From: Jiangella alkaliphila
GTDB taxonomy: Bacteria; Actinomycetota; Actinomycetes; Jiangellales; Jiangellaceae
NCBI RefSeq assembly: GCF_900105925.1
Contig: NZ_LT629791.1
Span: 2,763,278 to 2,827,277, forward strand
Direction: 5' to 3'
DNA: 64,000 nucleotides
Each line of letters opens with the position of its first letter. Positions within the stretch are counted from its first letter, which is position 1. Shown here one piece after another: positions 17,889-26,074 of this stretch. Made by a program: the position numbers and the translations under genes. The notes under the pieces are model-generated. The model ran no database searches. It saw nothing but the letters and a program-made list of their open reading frames with translations, and was not told the DNA's origin.

Positions 17889-20800
17889 CACAAGTCATAG
17901 GTGGGGCGTCCATCGCGCCGGCCGAGCTGGCCCGCCGCCTCGGCCAGCCCGACCCCACGCCCGAGCAGGCGGCGGCCATCGCCGCGCCGCTCGCGCCCGG
18001 CGTCGTCGTCGCCGGCGCCGGGTCCGGCAAGACCGAGACCATGGCCGCCCGGGTGGTCTGGCTGGTCGCGTCCGGCCTGGTCCGGCCCGAGGACGTGCTC
18101 GGCCTGACGTTCACCCGCAAGGCCGCGCGCGAGCTGGCCGCCCGCATCCGCCGCCGGCTGGCCCAGCTGGCCGCCCGCGGGCTGGTGCCGCCCGACGTCC
18201 TCGACGGCGAGCCGACCGTCCTCACCTACGACGCCTACGCCGGGCGCATCGTCGCCGAGCACGCCCTGCGACTGGGCCGCGAACCCGGCGCGCGGCTCGT
18301 CACCGAGGCGGTGACCTGGCAGTACTCCCAGCGCGTCGTGTCGTCCTACGACGGCGACATGGACGCCGTCGGCTATGCGCCGTCGACCGTCGTGCAGAAG
18401 GTGCTCGACCTCCACAACGAGCTGGCCGGGCACCTGGTCACACCGGCGCAGGTCCAGCAGTACGCACGCGAGCTGCGCGCGGGCGTCGAGGCGCTGCCCA
18501 AGGCGACGGGCCAGCGCACCAAGGACCTCCTCTACGCCGACGTCGCCAAGGGCCTGGCCGTGCAGGACGCCCGGGTGGCGCTGCTGCCCGTGGTCGAGGA
18601 GTTCCGGGCCCGCAAGCAGACCGACGAGGTGCTCGACTTCGCCGACCAGGCCGAGCTGGCCGCCACCCTGGCCGCCCGGTTCCCCGAGGTCGGCGTGGCC
18701 GAGCGGGCGGCGTACGGCGTGGTGCTGCTGGACGAGTACCAGGACACCAGCCACGCCCAGCTGGTGCTGCTGCGATCACTGTTCGGCGGCGGGCACCCGG
18801 TCACGGCCGTCGGCGACCCCTGCCAGTCCATCTACGGCTGGCGCGGCGCCAGCGCCGGCACGCTGACGTCGTTCCGCCGCGAGTTCCAGGCCTCCGACGA
18901 CGGGGACGGCGATACCCTCGCCCGGCTCGACTCGCTGACCACCAGCTTCCGCAACGGCGCCGAGATCCTGCAGGTCGCGAACCGGCTGTCGCAGCCGCTG
19001 CGGGCCCAGGGCCTCGACGTCCCCGAGCTGACCGCGTTCCCGGGGCTGCCGCCGTCCACCGTCGTCGCGTCGCTGCACCTCACCGCCGACGACGAGGCCG
19101 CCGACGTCGCGCGCCGGGCGCGGGCGTTCTGGGACGCGTCCGACGACGGCCGCACGGTCGCGGTGCTGGTGCGCAACCGCAGCCTGATCCCGCGGCTGGA
19201 GTCCGCGCTGCGAGCCGCCGACCTCCCGGTCGAGGTCGTCGGCGTCGGCGGGCTGCTGGCCACGGCCGAGGTCGGCGACGTCGTGGCCACGTTGCGGGTG
19301 GTCAACGACCCGTCCCGCGGCGACGCGCTGATGCGGCTGCTCACCGGGTCGCGCTGGCGCATCGGGCCGCGCGACCTCGACGCGCTGGCCCGCTGGGCGC
19401 GGCGGCTCGGCCGTCCTGACGACGACTCCGGCGGCGCGCGCCGGCCTCCGACCATGCGCGAGGCGGCCGCCGAGGGCATCACACTCGACGAGGTCGACGA
19501 GCTGAGCATCGTCGACGCCCTCGACGCGCTGCCGAAGGGCGGCGACTGGTTCTCCGCCGAGGGCGACCGCCGGCTGCGCGCGCTCTCGGCCGAGCTGCGC
19601 GAGCTGCGCAGCCGCACCGGCCAGTCGCTCACCGAGCTGGTGCACGACGTCCAGCGCACGCTCGGCCTCGACGTCGAGCTGGCCGCGCGCCGCGGGCCCG
19701 GCGGCCGGGCCAACCTCGACCGCTTCCTCGACGTCGCGGCCGAGTTCGAGAACAATGGCCACGCTGGCAATCTCTCTGGGTTCCTGGCCTACCTCGACGC
19801 CGCCGAGACCGCCGAGCGCGGCCTGGCGCCGGGCGAGGTCGAGGTGTCCGGCGACCGCGTCCAGGTGCTGACGGTCCACGGCGCCAAGGGCCTGGAGTGG
19901 GACGCCGTCTTCGTCACCGGCCTGGTCGACAAGGTGTTCCCGTCCGGCGGCGAGAAGCAGCGGGCCTGGCTGGGTGACCCGGGCGAACTGCCGTACGCGC
20001 TGCGCGGCGACGCCGGGTCGCTGCCGCCGCTCGACCTCGCCGGCGTGGCCGACCAGGTGGGCGTCCGCGACGCCGTCGACGCGTTCTACGGCGACGCCGC
20101 CGCGGCGGCCCGGCTGGAGGAGCGCCGGCTGGCCTACGTCGCCGTCACCCGGGCCCGGCGGCTGCTGGTCTGCTCCGGCTTCTGCTGGGACGACGGCGTC
20201 CGGCCGCGCGAACTGTCGATGTTCCTGCACGAGATCAAGGTGGCCTGCGAGGACGGCGCCGGCGAGATCGGCGTGTGGGTGCGGGCGCCCGAGGACGACG
20301 ACACCAACCCGCTGGCGCAGCAGGTCCGCGAGCTGCGCTGGCCGTACGACCCGCTCGGGCAGCGGCGTTCGTTGCTCGAGGACGGCGCCGCGCTGGTTCG
20401 GGCCGCGCAGGGATCCGTCGACGGCGTGCTGTTCGACCTCGCGCAGCCGGTCACCGAGTGGGACGCCGAGGTCGAGCGGCTGCTGGCCGAGCGGGAACGC
20501 CACTCCTCGCTGCGGCCCATCGACGTCGCGCTGCCCGAGCACCTGTCGGTGTCGCAGCTGGTGGCGCTACGCGAGAGCCCCGAGTCACTGGCCCGGGCAC
20601 TGCGCCGGCCGGTGCCGCGGCCGCCGGCGCCGCTGGCCCGCCGGGGCACGCTCTTCCACGCCTGGCTCGAGTCGCGGTGGGGTGCCCTGCGGCTGGTCGA
20701 CGTCGACGAGCTGCCCGGCTACGCCGACGACGGCGCCGCGCCCGACCGCGAGCTGGCGTCGCTGCAAGAGGCGTTCCTGCGCAGCGCGTGGGCCGCGCGG

Positions 20801-21136
20801 ACGCCGGTCGAGGTCGAGGCGCCGTTCGAGCTGCTGGTCGCCGGCGTGCTGCTGCGTGGCCGCGTCGACGCCGTCTTCACCACCGACGACGGCGGCATCG
20901 ACGTCGTCGACTGGAAGACCGGGCGGCCGCCGGCGAACGACGAGGAGGCCGCCACGCGCACCGTGCAGCTGGCGGCGTACCGGCTGGCCTTCGCCCGGCT
21001 CTACGACCTGCCGCTCGACCACGTCGGCGCCGCGTTCCACCACGTGCGCCACGACGTCACCGTCCGGCCGGCCGATCTGATGGACGAGGCGCGGCTGACG
21101 GCGCTGGTGGCGGCCGTCCCTGCGGCCGATGAGTGA
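17885..21136 (+). CDS. adnB: AdnB-type subunit of the AdnAB helicase-nuclease
   Basis: A 1083-residue partner of the preceding gene, with translational coupling through a GTGA overlap. Walker A GAGSGKTE is near residues 43-50, DEYQDTSHAQL near 282, and ATP-binding CQSIYGWRGA follows. The SF1 motif EERRLAYVAVTRARRLL precedes a RecB-like nuclease domain with RGRVDAVF and VVDWKTG (about 1008). Both subunits keep motor and nuclease motifs, as in the mycobacterial enzyme. The reading frame is also open for about 1.5 kb upstream of 17885 inside adnA, but that is a high-GC shadow. Confidence 0.9.
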   Translation: MTQVIGGASIAPAELARRLGQPDPTPEQAAAIAAPLAPGVVVAGAGSGKTETMAARVVWLVASGLVRPEDVLGLTFTRKAARELAARIRRRLAQLAARGLVPPDVLDGEPTVLTYDAYAGRIVAEHALRLGREPGARLVTEAVTWQYSQRVVSSYDGDMDAVGYAPSTVVQKVLDLHNELAGHLVTPAQVQQYARELRAGVEALPKATGQRTKDLLYADVAKGLAVQDARVALLPVVEEFRARKQTDEVLDFADQAELAATLAARFPEVGVAERAAYGVVLLDEYQDTSHAQLVLLRSLFGGGHPVTAVGDPCQSIYGWRGASAGTLTSFRREFQASDDGDGDTLARLDSLTTSFRNGAEILQVANRLSQPLRAQGLDVPELTAFPGLPPSTVVASLHLTADDEAADVARRARAFWDASDDGRTVAVLVRNRSLIPRLESALRAADLPVEVVGVGGLLATAEVGDVVATLRVVNDPSRGDALMRLLTGSRWRIGPRDLDALARWARRLGRPDDDSGGARRPPTMREAAAEGITLDEVDELSIVDALDALPKGGDWFSAEGDRRLRALSAELRELRSRTGQSLTELVHDVQRTLGLDVELAARRGPGGRANLDRFLDVAAEFENNGHAGNLSGFLAYLDAAETAERGLAPGEVEVSGDRVQVLTVHGAKGLEWDAVFVTGLVDKVFPSGGEKQRAWLGDPGELPYALRGDAGSLPPLDLAGVADQVGVRDAVDAFYGDAAAAARLEERRLAYVAVTRARRLLVCSGFCWDDGVRPRELSMFLHEIKVACEDGAGEIGVWVRAPEDDDTNPLAQQVRELRWPYDPLGQRRSLLEDGAALVRAAQGSVDGVLFDLAQPVTEWDAEVERLLAERERHSSLRPIDVALPEHLSVSQLVALRESPESLARALRRPVPRPPAPLARRGTLFHAWLESRWGALRLVDVDELPGYADDGAAPDRELASLQEAFLRSAWAARTPVEVEAPFELLVAGVLLRGRVDAVFTTDDGGIDVVDWKTGRPPANDEEAATRTVQLAAYRLAFARLYDLPLDHVGAAFHHVRHDVTVRPADLMDEARLTALVAAVPAADE

Positions 21137-21142
21137 CTCACG

Positions 21143-21190
21143 ATGGTCGCCGGACCGCGCTGCCCTGCTAGGCGCCGGTCCGGCAACCAT
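21143..21190 (+). terminator. Hairpin terminator after adnB
   Basis: ATGGTCGCCGGACCGC at 21143-21158 pairs, with one mismatch and end fraying, to CCGGTCCGGCAACCAT at 21175-21190. It starts seven bases after the adnB stop. No U-tract follows. Confidence 0.65.
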
Positions 21191-21324
21191 CGCGCTCCCG
21201 CCGCTCCGTCCCCGTCGAGCACTCGCGGGAGGCGCGTCCCGGCCGCGGCGCGAGAGTCGCGGCCACGGGACCTATGCCCACCACTGTGGTCAATTCGGGG
21301 GTAATCCTCCAGGTCACGCGACGA

Positions 21325-21353
21325 TCTGTGACGATCGGCCGCATTCTGTGACG
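21325..21353. promoter_or_regulatory. Direct repeat of TCTGTGACG, 20 bp apart
   Basis: TCTGTGACG occurs at 21325-21333 and 21345-21353, exactly 20 bp apart and so on the same DNA face. It lies in a 377-bp gap without genes (21191-21567) upstream of the double Nudix gene, and may be an operator for that gene. Nothing else was recognised in the gap. Confidence 0.4.
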
Positions 21354-21567
21354 TCGCGGCGAGACGATGCTGCGGGAACGGGCGATCGCCGCACGTCGGC
21401 GCGACGCGTCAGGCCCGGTGGACCTGCCGGGCCGCGAGGCCGTCCGGTGAGCGTCGAAGTGCGCATCATACCTGCTCGCGCGGCGTTTGGCACCAGAAAT
21501 GACTCATTGTCTCGGTCCCGGAGATAGCCCTTGATCGGCATGGCTCGCCGGGTGAGACTCCTGTCTC

Positions 21568-22497
21568 GTGACCCCCGCGCTCAAACCGCTGCGCCGTATC
21601 GCCGCATACGCCGTCTGCCTCGACGCGACCAAGCGCGTGCTGCTGATCCGCGAGTCCGTGCGGTCGGGCACGCCGGGCGTGTGGACGTTGCCGGGCGGCA
21701 GCGTGCTGCACGGCGAGCACCCGCGCGACGCCGTCGTCCGTGAGGCGGCCGCGGAGTCCGGGCTGCTGCTGCGCGCGGTCGCACCCATCGACGTCCTCGC
21801 CGACACCCGGGCGCGGCCGCACCGCGAGGTCACCCTGCACACCGACCGCATCCTGTTCGAGGCCGAGGTGATCAGCGGCGAGCCCGAGCCGCTCTCGCCG
21901 ATGGTCGACGACGTCCGCTGGGTCAGCCTCGACGCGGCCGCAACCCTGCAGCTGCGGCCGTTCGTCGCGCAGATCCTCAAGCTGCCGCTGTCGACGGTCG
22001 ACCTGCCGCCCGAGCAGATGCCCGAACTGCCCGGCTTCCACATCCAGCAGGCGCCTGACGGCCGGCACACCGTGCAGCGGTTCGCCGCGTACGGACTGGT
22101 CCGCGACCCGCGTGGGCGCATCCTGCTCACCCAGGTCGCCGACGGCTACCCCGACGCGGGCTGCTGGCACCTGCCCGGCGGCGGCACCGACTTCGGCGAG
22201 CAGCCGGCCCAGGCGCTGCTGCGCGAGCTGCACGAGGAGACCGGGCAGGTCGGCCGGGTCCGGCGGCTGCTCGGCGTCGCCAGCCACCGCGAGCCGGCGC
22301 AGGTCGGCCCCGAGGGCTTCGCCATCGACTGGCACGGCGTGCGCCCCTACTACGACGTCGTGGTCGACGAGCCTGCCGCGCTGGTGCTGGCCGACGTCGG
22401 CGGCTCGACGGTTGGCGCCCGCTGGTTCGACCCGGCCGACGTCGCCACGCTGGCGCTCACCGCCGTCACGACCGACGCCCTGCGCGCCGCCTCCTGA
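21568..22497 (+). CDS. Tandem double-Nudix hydrolase
   Basis: A 309-residue protein with two Nudix domains, about residues 10-140 and 165-300. The second Nudix box, GGTDFGEQPAQALLREL followed by HEETGQ, keeps the consensus GX5EX7REUXEEXGU. The first, starting GSVLHGEHPRDAVVREA, has AESG in place of the EExG glutamate pair, so it is probably weakened or structural. Nudix enzymes hydrolyse nucleoside diphosphates linked to another moiety; the substrate cannot be inferred. GTG 21568. It ends 12 bp from the convergent DUF222 gene. Confidence 0.82.
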   Translation: MTPALKPLRRIAAYAVCLDATKRVLLIRESVRSGTPGVWTLPGGSVLHGEHPRDAVVREAAAESGLLLRAVAPIDVLADTRARPHREVTLHTDRILFEAEVISGEPEPLSPMVDDVRWVSLDAAATLQLRPFVAQILKLPLSTVDLPPEQMPELPGFHIQQAPDGRHTVQRFAAYGLVRDPRGRILLTQVADGYPDAGCWHLPGGGTDFGEQPAQALLRELHEETGQVGRVRRLLGVASHREPAQVGPEGFAIDWHGVRPYYDVVVDEPAALVLADVGGSTVGARWFDPADVATLALTAVTTDALRAAS

Positions 22498-22508
22498 CCG
22501 CGGACGGG

Positions 22509-23051
22509 TCAGGACGAGGCGCGGTCCTCGCCGTTCTCACCGTTCTCGCCGTTGCTGGGTGTCATGGCGTCGTCGAGCCAGCGGCGCAGCTGGGTCTCGG
22601 TGAGCTCGGGCGCGCGGGCCAGCGCGACCGCCTCGACCGCGGCGCGGGTGGCCGGGCCGAGCCGGCGGGTGCGGTGGGCGATGAGCCGGGCCTTCGGCAG
22701 CGTGATGCTGCCGTCGTCGAGAGCAGTGAGCGTGGCGGGCAGGCCGGTGACGAGGTCGACGGCCAGCGAGACCAGCTCGGTGGCGGCGTCGAGCTCGACG
22801 TGCAGCGTCTCGGCGATGGTGACGGCGGTCGCCGGGCCGCCGGGCGGTTCGGTGCGGCCGGCCAGCTCGGCGATGACGCGGGCCTGCATGGCGTCGAGAT
22901 GAGCGCCCTGACGCTGATGGGCGGCCGCGACACGGGGGAGGTCGCGGCGCGACAATGCGGGCGCGTCGAACGTCTCGAGCACGGCGTTGAGCACGGTGCC
23001 GGGGGCCAGGCTCGCCCACGCCGCGCTGGGGTGATCTCCGGGGCGGTTCAT
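22509..23051 (-). CDS. Short DUF222-domain protein lacking the HNH nuclease half
   Basis: A 180-residue protein resembling the DUF222 N-terminal domain of actinobacterial 13E12-type proteins (QGAHLDAMQARVIAELAGR, ETLHVELDAATELVSLA and GSITLPKARLIAHRT). Full members are roughly 400-500 residues with a C-terminal HNH endonuclease; none is present here or in the flanking frames. The tail has a short tandem repeat (GENGENGE). TACGAT lies 11 bases upstream of ATG 23051. It may be a degraded family member or a free-standing domain. Confidence 0.65.
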   Translation of the reverse strand: MNRPGDHPSAAWASLAPGTVLNAVLETFDAPALSRRDLPRVAAAHQRQGAHLDAMQARVIAELAGRTEPPGGPATAVTIAETLHVELDAATELVSLAVDLVTGLPATLTALDDGSITLPKARLIAHRTRRLGPATRAAVEAVALARAPELTETQLRRWLDDAMTPSNGENGENGEDRASS

Positions 23052-23098
23052 CCCGGCAGCCTATCGTACACTTGTTCGAAGACGCGAGTGAAAGTCCA

Positions 23099-24091
23099 TC
23101 ATCCGGCCGGACGCAGGACCGCCAGCACGGGCCGGTGGTCGCTGCCGCCGGCGGCGTCGAGGACGCTGAACGCCACGACGTCCCAGGCGCGGGCGTCGGC
23201 CAGGACGTGGTCGATCGGCGCGCCGGCCCACGTCGGCCAGCCGGCCGGCCAGGTGCCGGCACCCGCCGCATCGCGAGACGCGGCGGCGTCGGCGCACGGT
23301 GTCAGCGACCGCAGCGCCGGGTGGTCCAGCGTCGCGTTGAAGTCGCCGGCGACGATCGCGCCCTCCGTGCCCCTGCACCGGCGCACGGCCCAGACGGTGT
23401 CGTCGCGCCAGCGGGCCATCGCGTCGGCCGTGGGTGGCCAGGCGTGCACGGCGGTGATCGGCGGGCCGTCCGACCCCGGCGCCGGCCGCACGGTGAACGA
23501 GCCGAGCCCGCCTGACGGGTCCGGCTGCGGGTCGCCGTAGGTCCCCAGCGACGACGCCACCAGCAGGCCCGTCGCCGACGTGATGCCGGTGCCGGCCTGG
23601 TGATGGAAGACCTGGAAGTCGCCGCCGGTCAGCGCGGCCGCCTGTTGCGTCGTCGCCGCGGAGGTCTCGGGCAGCACGACGACGTCGGCGCCGGTGGCCG
23701 TCACCAGGTCCGCGACCACCGCTGGGCCGGCGCCGTCGAACAGCGTGTTGAACGCCAGCACCCGCACCTCGCCCGGCGCGTCCGCCACCGGGACGGAGTC
23801 GGACGAGAGCCCGCGCGACAGCAGCACGACGCCCGAGAACACCGTCGCCGCGGCGGTCACGCCCGCGACGGCGACCAGCGGCCACCGCGCCGGCCGGATC
23901 GCCAGCGCCAGCGCCACGATCAGCACCGGCGCGACGGCGCCGCCGGCCACCGTCAGGCCGCGCAGCGCCACCACTTGGGCAGGGCCGTAGCTGCCGGCCA
24001 GGCCGAGCGCCTGCGGCCACACGACGACGACCGCCAGCAGCGCGGCGAGCACCGCCGACGCCGCGAGCCACGCCCAGCGGCGGGGGCTCAC
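23099..24091 (-). CDS. Membrane-anchored endonuclease/exonuclease/phosphatase (EEP) family protein
   Basis: A 330-residue protein with about three N-terminal hydrophobic helices (residues 8-95) and an external EEP domain. EEP motifs are present in order: AFNTLFDG, VLPETSA, AVHAWPP, AGDFNATLDH, PIDHVLA and SDHRPVLA, so the metal and catalytic residues look complete. The architecture resembles VanJ-like membrane EEP proteins, but the substrate (lipid pyrophosphate, nucleic acid or other) cannot be told. The start GTG overlaps the deoD stop as GTGA, so the genes are coupled. Confidence 0.8.
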   Translation of the reverse strand: MSPRRWAWLAASAVLAALLAVVVVWPQALGLAGSYGPAQVVALRGLTVAGGAVAPVLIVALALAIRPARWPLVAVAGVTAAATVFSGVVLLSRGLSSDSVPVADAPGEVRVLAFNTLFDGAGPAVVADLVTATGADVVVLPETSAATTQQAAALTGGDFQVFHHQAGTGITSATGLLVASSLGTYGDPQPDPSGGLGSFTVRPAPGSDGPPITAVHAWPPTADAMARWRDDTVWAVRRCRGTEGAIVAGDFNATLDHPALRSLTPCADAAASRDAAGAGTWPAGWPTWAGAPIDHVLADARAWDVVAFSVLDAAGGSDHRPVLAVLRPAG

Positions 24092-24792
24092 GCCGCGACG
24101 GCGTCCAGCGCCAGCTCGACCATCTGCGCGAACGTCCGCTCGCGCTCATCGGCCGACGTCTCCTCGCCGGTGACGAGGTTGTCGCTGACCGTGCAGACCG
24201 CCATGGCCCGCGCGCCGAACTTCGCGGCCAGCGTGTAGAGCGCCGCCGCCTCCATCTCGACCGCCATGACGCCGTACTCGGTCAGCCGGTCCCGCAGTTC
24301 GGGGCGGGCGTGGTAGAAGGAGTCGGTGCTGAACAGCTGCCCGACGTGGTACCTCGCGCCGGCCGCCTCGGCCTTCTCGACGTAGGCCCGGACCAGCGAG
24401 AAGTCCGCCGCCGGGGCGTAGTGGAAGCCGTCGAAGGCCAGCGCGTTGATCGAGGAGTCGGTCGCCGCGGAGATGCCGATGACGAGGTCGCGGATGGCGA
24501 CGTCGGCCAGCAGCCCGCCGCACGACCCGACCCGCACGAGCGTCTTCGCGCCGTACTCGGCGAGCAGCTCGTGCACGTAGATGGAGATCGACGGCTGGCC
24601 CATGCCGGTGCCCTGGACGGAGATGCGCCGGCCCCGGTACGTGCCGGTGAAGCCGAGCATGTTGCGCACCTGCGTGTAGCAGGTGACGTCGTCGAGGTAC
24701 GTCTTGGCGATCCACTCGGCGCGGAGCGGGTCGCCCGGCAGCAGGACGGTCTCGGCGATCTCGCCGGGCGCGGCGGCAATGTGGGTGCTCAC
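24088..24792 (-). CDS. deoD: Purine-nucleoside phosphorylase (DeoD type)
   Basis: A 234-residue hexameric-type purine-nucleoside phosphorylase in the cytosolic purine salvage pathway. It starts MSTHIAAAPGEIAETVLLPG; the phosphate-binding region includes LPGDPLRAEWIA and VRVGSCGG, and the nucleoside-binding segment is AVEMEAAALYTLAAKFG, followed by VSDNLVTGEE. The length is normal for DeoD. GTG 24792 has no Shine-Dalgarno, but TACCGT lies eight bases upstream, suggesting a leaderless mRNA. It is divergent from nudC with a 35-bp gap. Confidence 0.93.
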   Translation of the reverse strand: MSTHIAAAPGEIAETVLLPGDPLRAEWIAKTYLDDVTCYTQVRNMLGFTGTYRGRRISVQGTGMGQPSISIYVHELLAEYGAKTLVRVGSCGGLLADVAIRDLVIGISAATDSSINALAFDGFHYAPAADFSLVRAYVEKAEAAGARYHVGQLFSTDSFYHARPELRDRLTEYGVMAVEMEAAALYTLAAKFGARAMAVCTVSDNLVTGEETSADERERTFAQMVELALDAVAA

Positions 24793-24800
24793 GAGTGCAC

Positions 24801-24819
24801 ACGGTATCCGGCGTAGGGT
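24801..24819. promoter_or_regulatory. Back-to-back -10 boxes of deoD and nudC
   Basis: TACCGT on the minus strand (24801-24806) lies eight bases before the deoD GTG. TAGGGT on the plus strand (24814-24819) lies eight bases before the nudC GTG. Both fit TANNNT -10 elements of leaderless genes. The 35-bp intergenic space forces the two promoters to overlap, so they probably compete. Confidence 0.6.
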
Positions 24820-24827
24820 CGTGGCTC

Positions 24828-25721
24828 GTGCACGAGGCCTACGTCTTGCCCGGACCCCTTGCCCTCTCCCGCTCCACCGTCGACCGCGCCGCGGACCGCC
24901 GTGCCGACGCCGCCTGGCTCGACTCGCTGTGGGCCGACGGCGGCACCCGCGTGCTGCTGGTCGGCGACGGCACCGTGCCGGTCGACGGCGCCGCGCTGCG
25001 GTTCGTAGCGCCGGCCGACGCGCCTGACGGCGACCGCTTCCTGCTCGGCCTCGACGACGGCGTCGCCTACGTCGCCGTCCACGTGGGGGAGAAGCCGGAT
25101 GGCGCCGCGACGCTGCGCGAGGTCGGCGCCGTGCTGGGCGACCGCGACGCCGGGCTGGCGGTGCACGCGATCGCGCTGGCGAACTGGCACGCGAGCCACC
25201 CGTTCTGCCCGCGCTGCGGCGGCCGTACGCGGTCTGAGCAGGGCGGGCACGTCAGGGTCTGCGAGGTCGAGGGGTCGCAGCACTTCCCGCGTACCGACCC
25301 CGCGATCATCGTGCTCGTCGTCGACCAGGACGAGCGCTGCCTGCTGGGCCGCTCGGCGGCCTGGCCGGGCCGCCGGTTCTCGACGCTGGCCGGCTTCGTC
25401 GAGCCGGGGGAGACGCCGGAGCACGCCGTCGTCCGCGAGCTGTTCGAGGAGGTGGGCGTCCTGGTGACCTCGTGCGCCTACGCGGGCGCGCAGCCGTGGC
25501 CGTTCCCGTCCAGCCTCATGCTCGGCTACTACGCGACGGCCGGCGGCGAGGAGCCGACGCCCGACGGCGAGGAGATCGCCGAGGCGCGCTGGTTCAGCCG
25601 CGACGAGCTGACCGCGGCGATGGAGAGCGGCGACGTGCTCCCGCCGAGCGGCATCTCGATCGCCCGGAAGCTGGTCGAGGGCTGGTACGGCCGGCCGCTG
25701 CCGGTCGACGTCAGCTGGTGA
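24828..25721 (+). CDS. nudC: NAD(H) pyrophosphatase NudC
   Basis: A 297-residue Nudix hydrolase that cleaves NADH and, in studied members, removes NAD caps from RNA. Zinc-ribbon cysteines are in FCPRCGG and RVCEVEG (three visible). HFPRTDPAIIVLV follows, then the Nudix box around AGFVEPGETPEHAVVREL and FEEVG. The NudC hallmark SQPWPFPxS appears as AQPWPFPSS, with Ser replaced by Ala. GTG 24828 is preferred to ATG 24795 because of the upstream TAGGGT. Its last 11 bases overlap the convergent mycoredoxin gene. Confidence 0.92.
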   Translation: MHEAYVLPGPLALSRSTVDRAADRRADAAWLDSLWADGGTRVLLVGDGTVPVDGAALRFVAPADAPDGDRFLLGLDDGVAYVAVHVGEKPDGAATLREVGAVLGDRDAGLAVHAIALANWHASHPFCPRCGGRTRSEQGGHVRVCEVEGSQHFPRTDPAIIVLVVDQDERCLLGRSAAWPGRRFSTLAGFVEPGETPEHAVVRELFEEVGVLVTSCAYAGAQPWPFPSSLMLGYYATAGGEEPTPDGEEIAEARWFSRDELTAAMESGDVLPPSGISIARKLVEGWYGRPLPVDVSW

Positions 25722-25959
25722 TGGCGGCCAGCTTCTCCTTGACCTGCGTCGGGCTCGGGTTGGTCAGCGAGCTGCCGTCGGCGAACACGAGCGTCGGCAC
25801 CACCGCGTTGCCGCCGTTGAGGCTCATGACGAGGTCGGCGGAGGCCGGGTGGGACTCGATGTCGATCTCGTCGAACATGATGCCCTCGCGGTTCAGCGAC
25901 GACTTGAGCCGACGGCAGTAGCCGCACCAACTGGTGCTGTACATCGTGAACTGCGACAT
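25711..25959 (-). CDS. Mycoredoxin-like glutaredoxin-fold protein
   Basis: An 82-residue thioredoxin-fold protein with active site STSWCGYC (Cys at residues 12 and 15). CGYC is the motif of mycoredoxin 1, which reduces mycothiol mixed disulfides in actinobacteria. VVPTLVFADG supplies the cis-Pro loop. ATG 25959. The position between nudC and uvrD2 matches the mycobacterial arrangement. It ends inside the 3' end of nudC. Confidence 0.9.
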   Translation of the reverse strand: MSQFTMYSTSWCGYCRRLKSSLNREGIMFDEIDIESHPASADLVMSLNGGNAVVPTLVFADGSSLTNPSPTQVKEKLAAITS

Positions 25960-26074
25960 CGACGCTCGCGCTCCTCTGGCTTGGTTGCCGTGACAGGTAC
26001 TTGAACACGGACGCTCGCCCGGATTGTTCCGTGGCGCCTCGCATCATGTCGGTGGCGGCTGCGAGGATGGGGCG

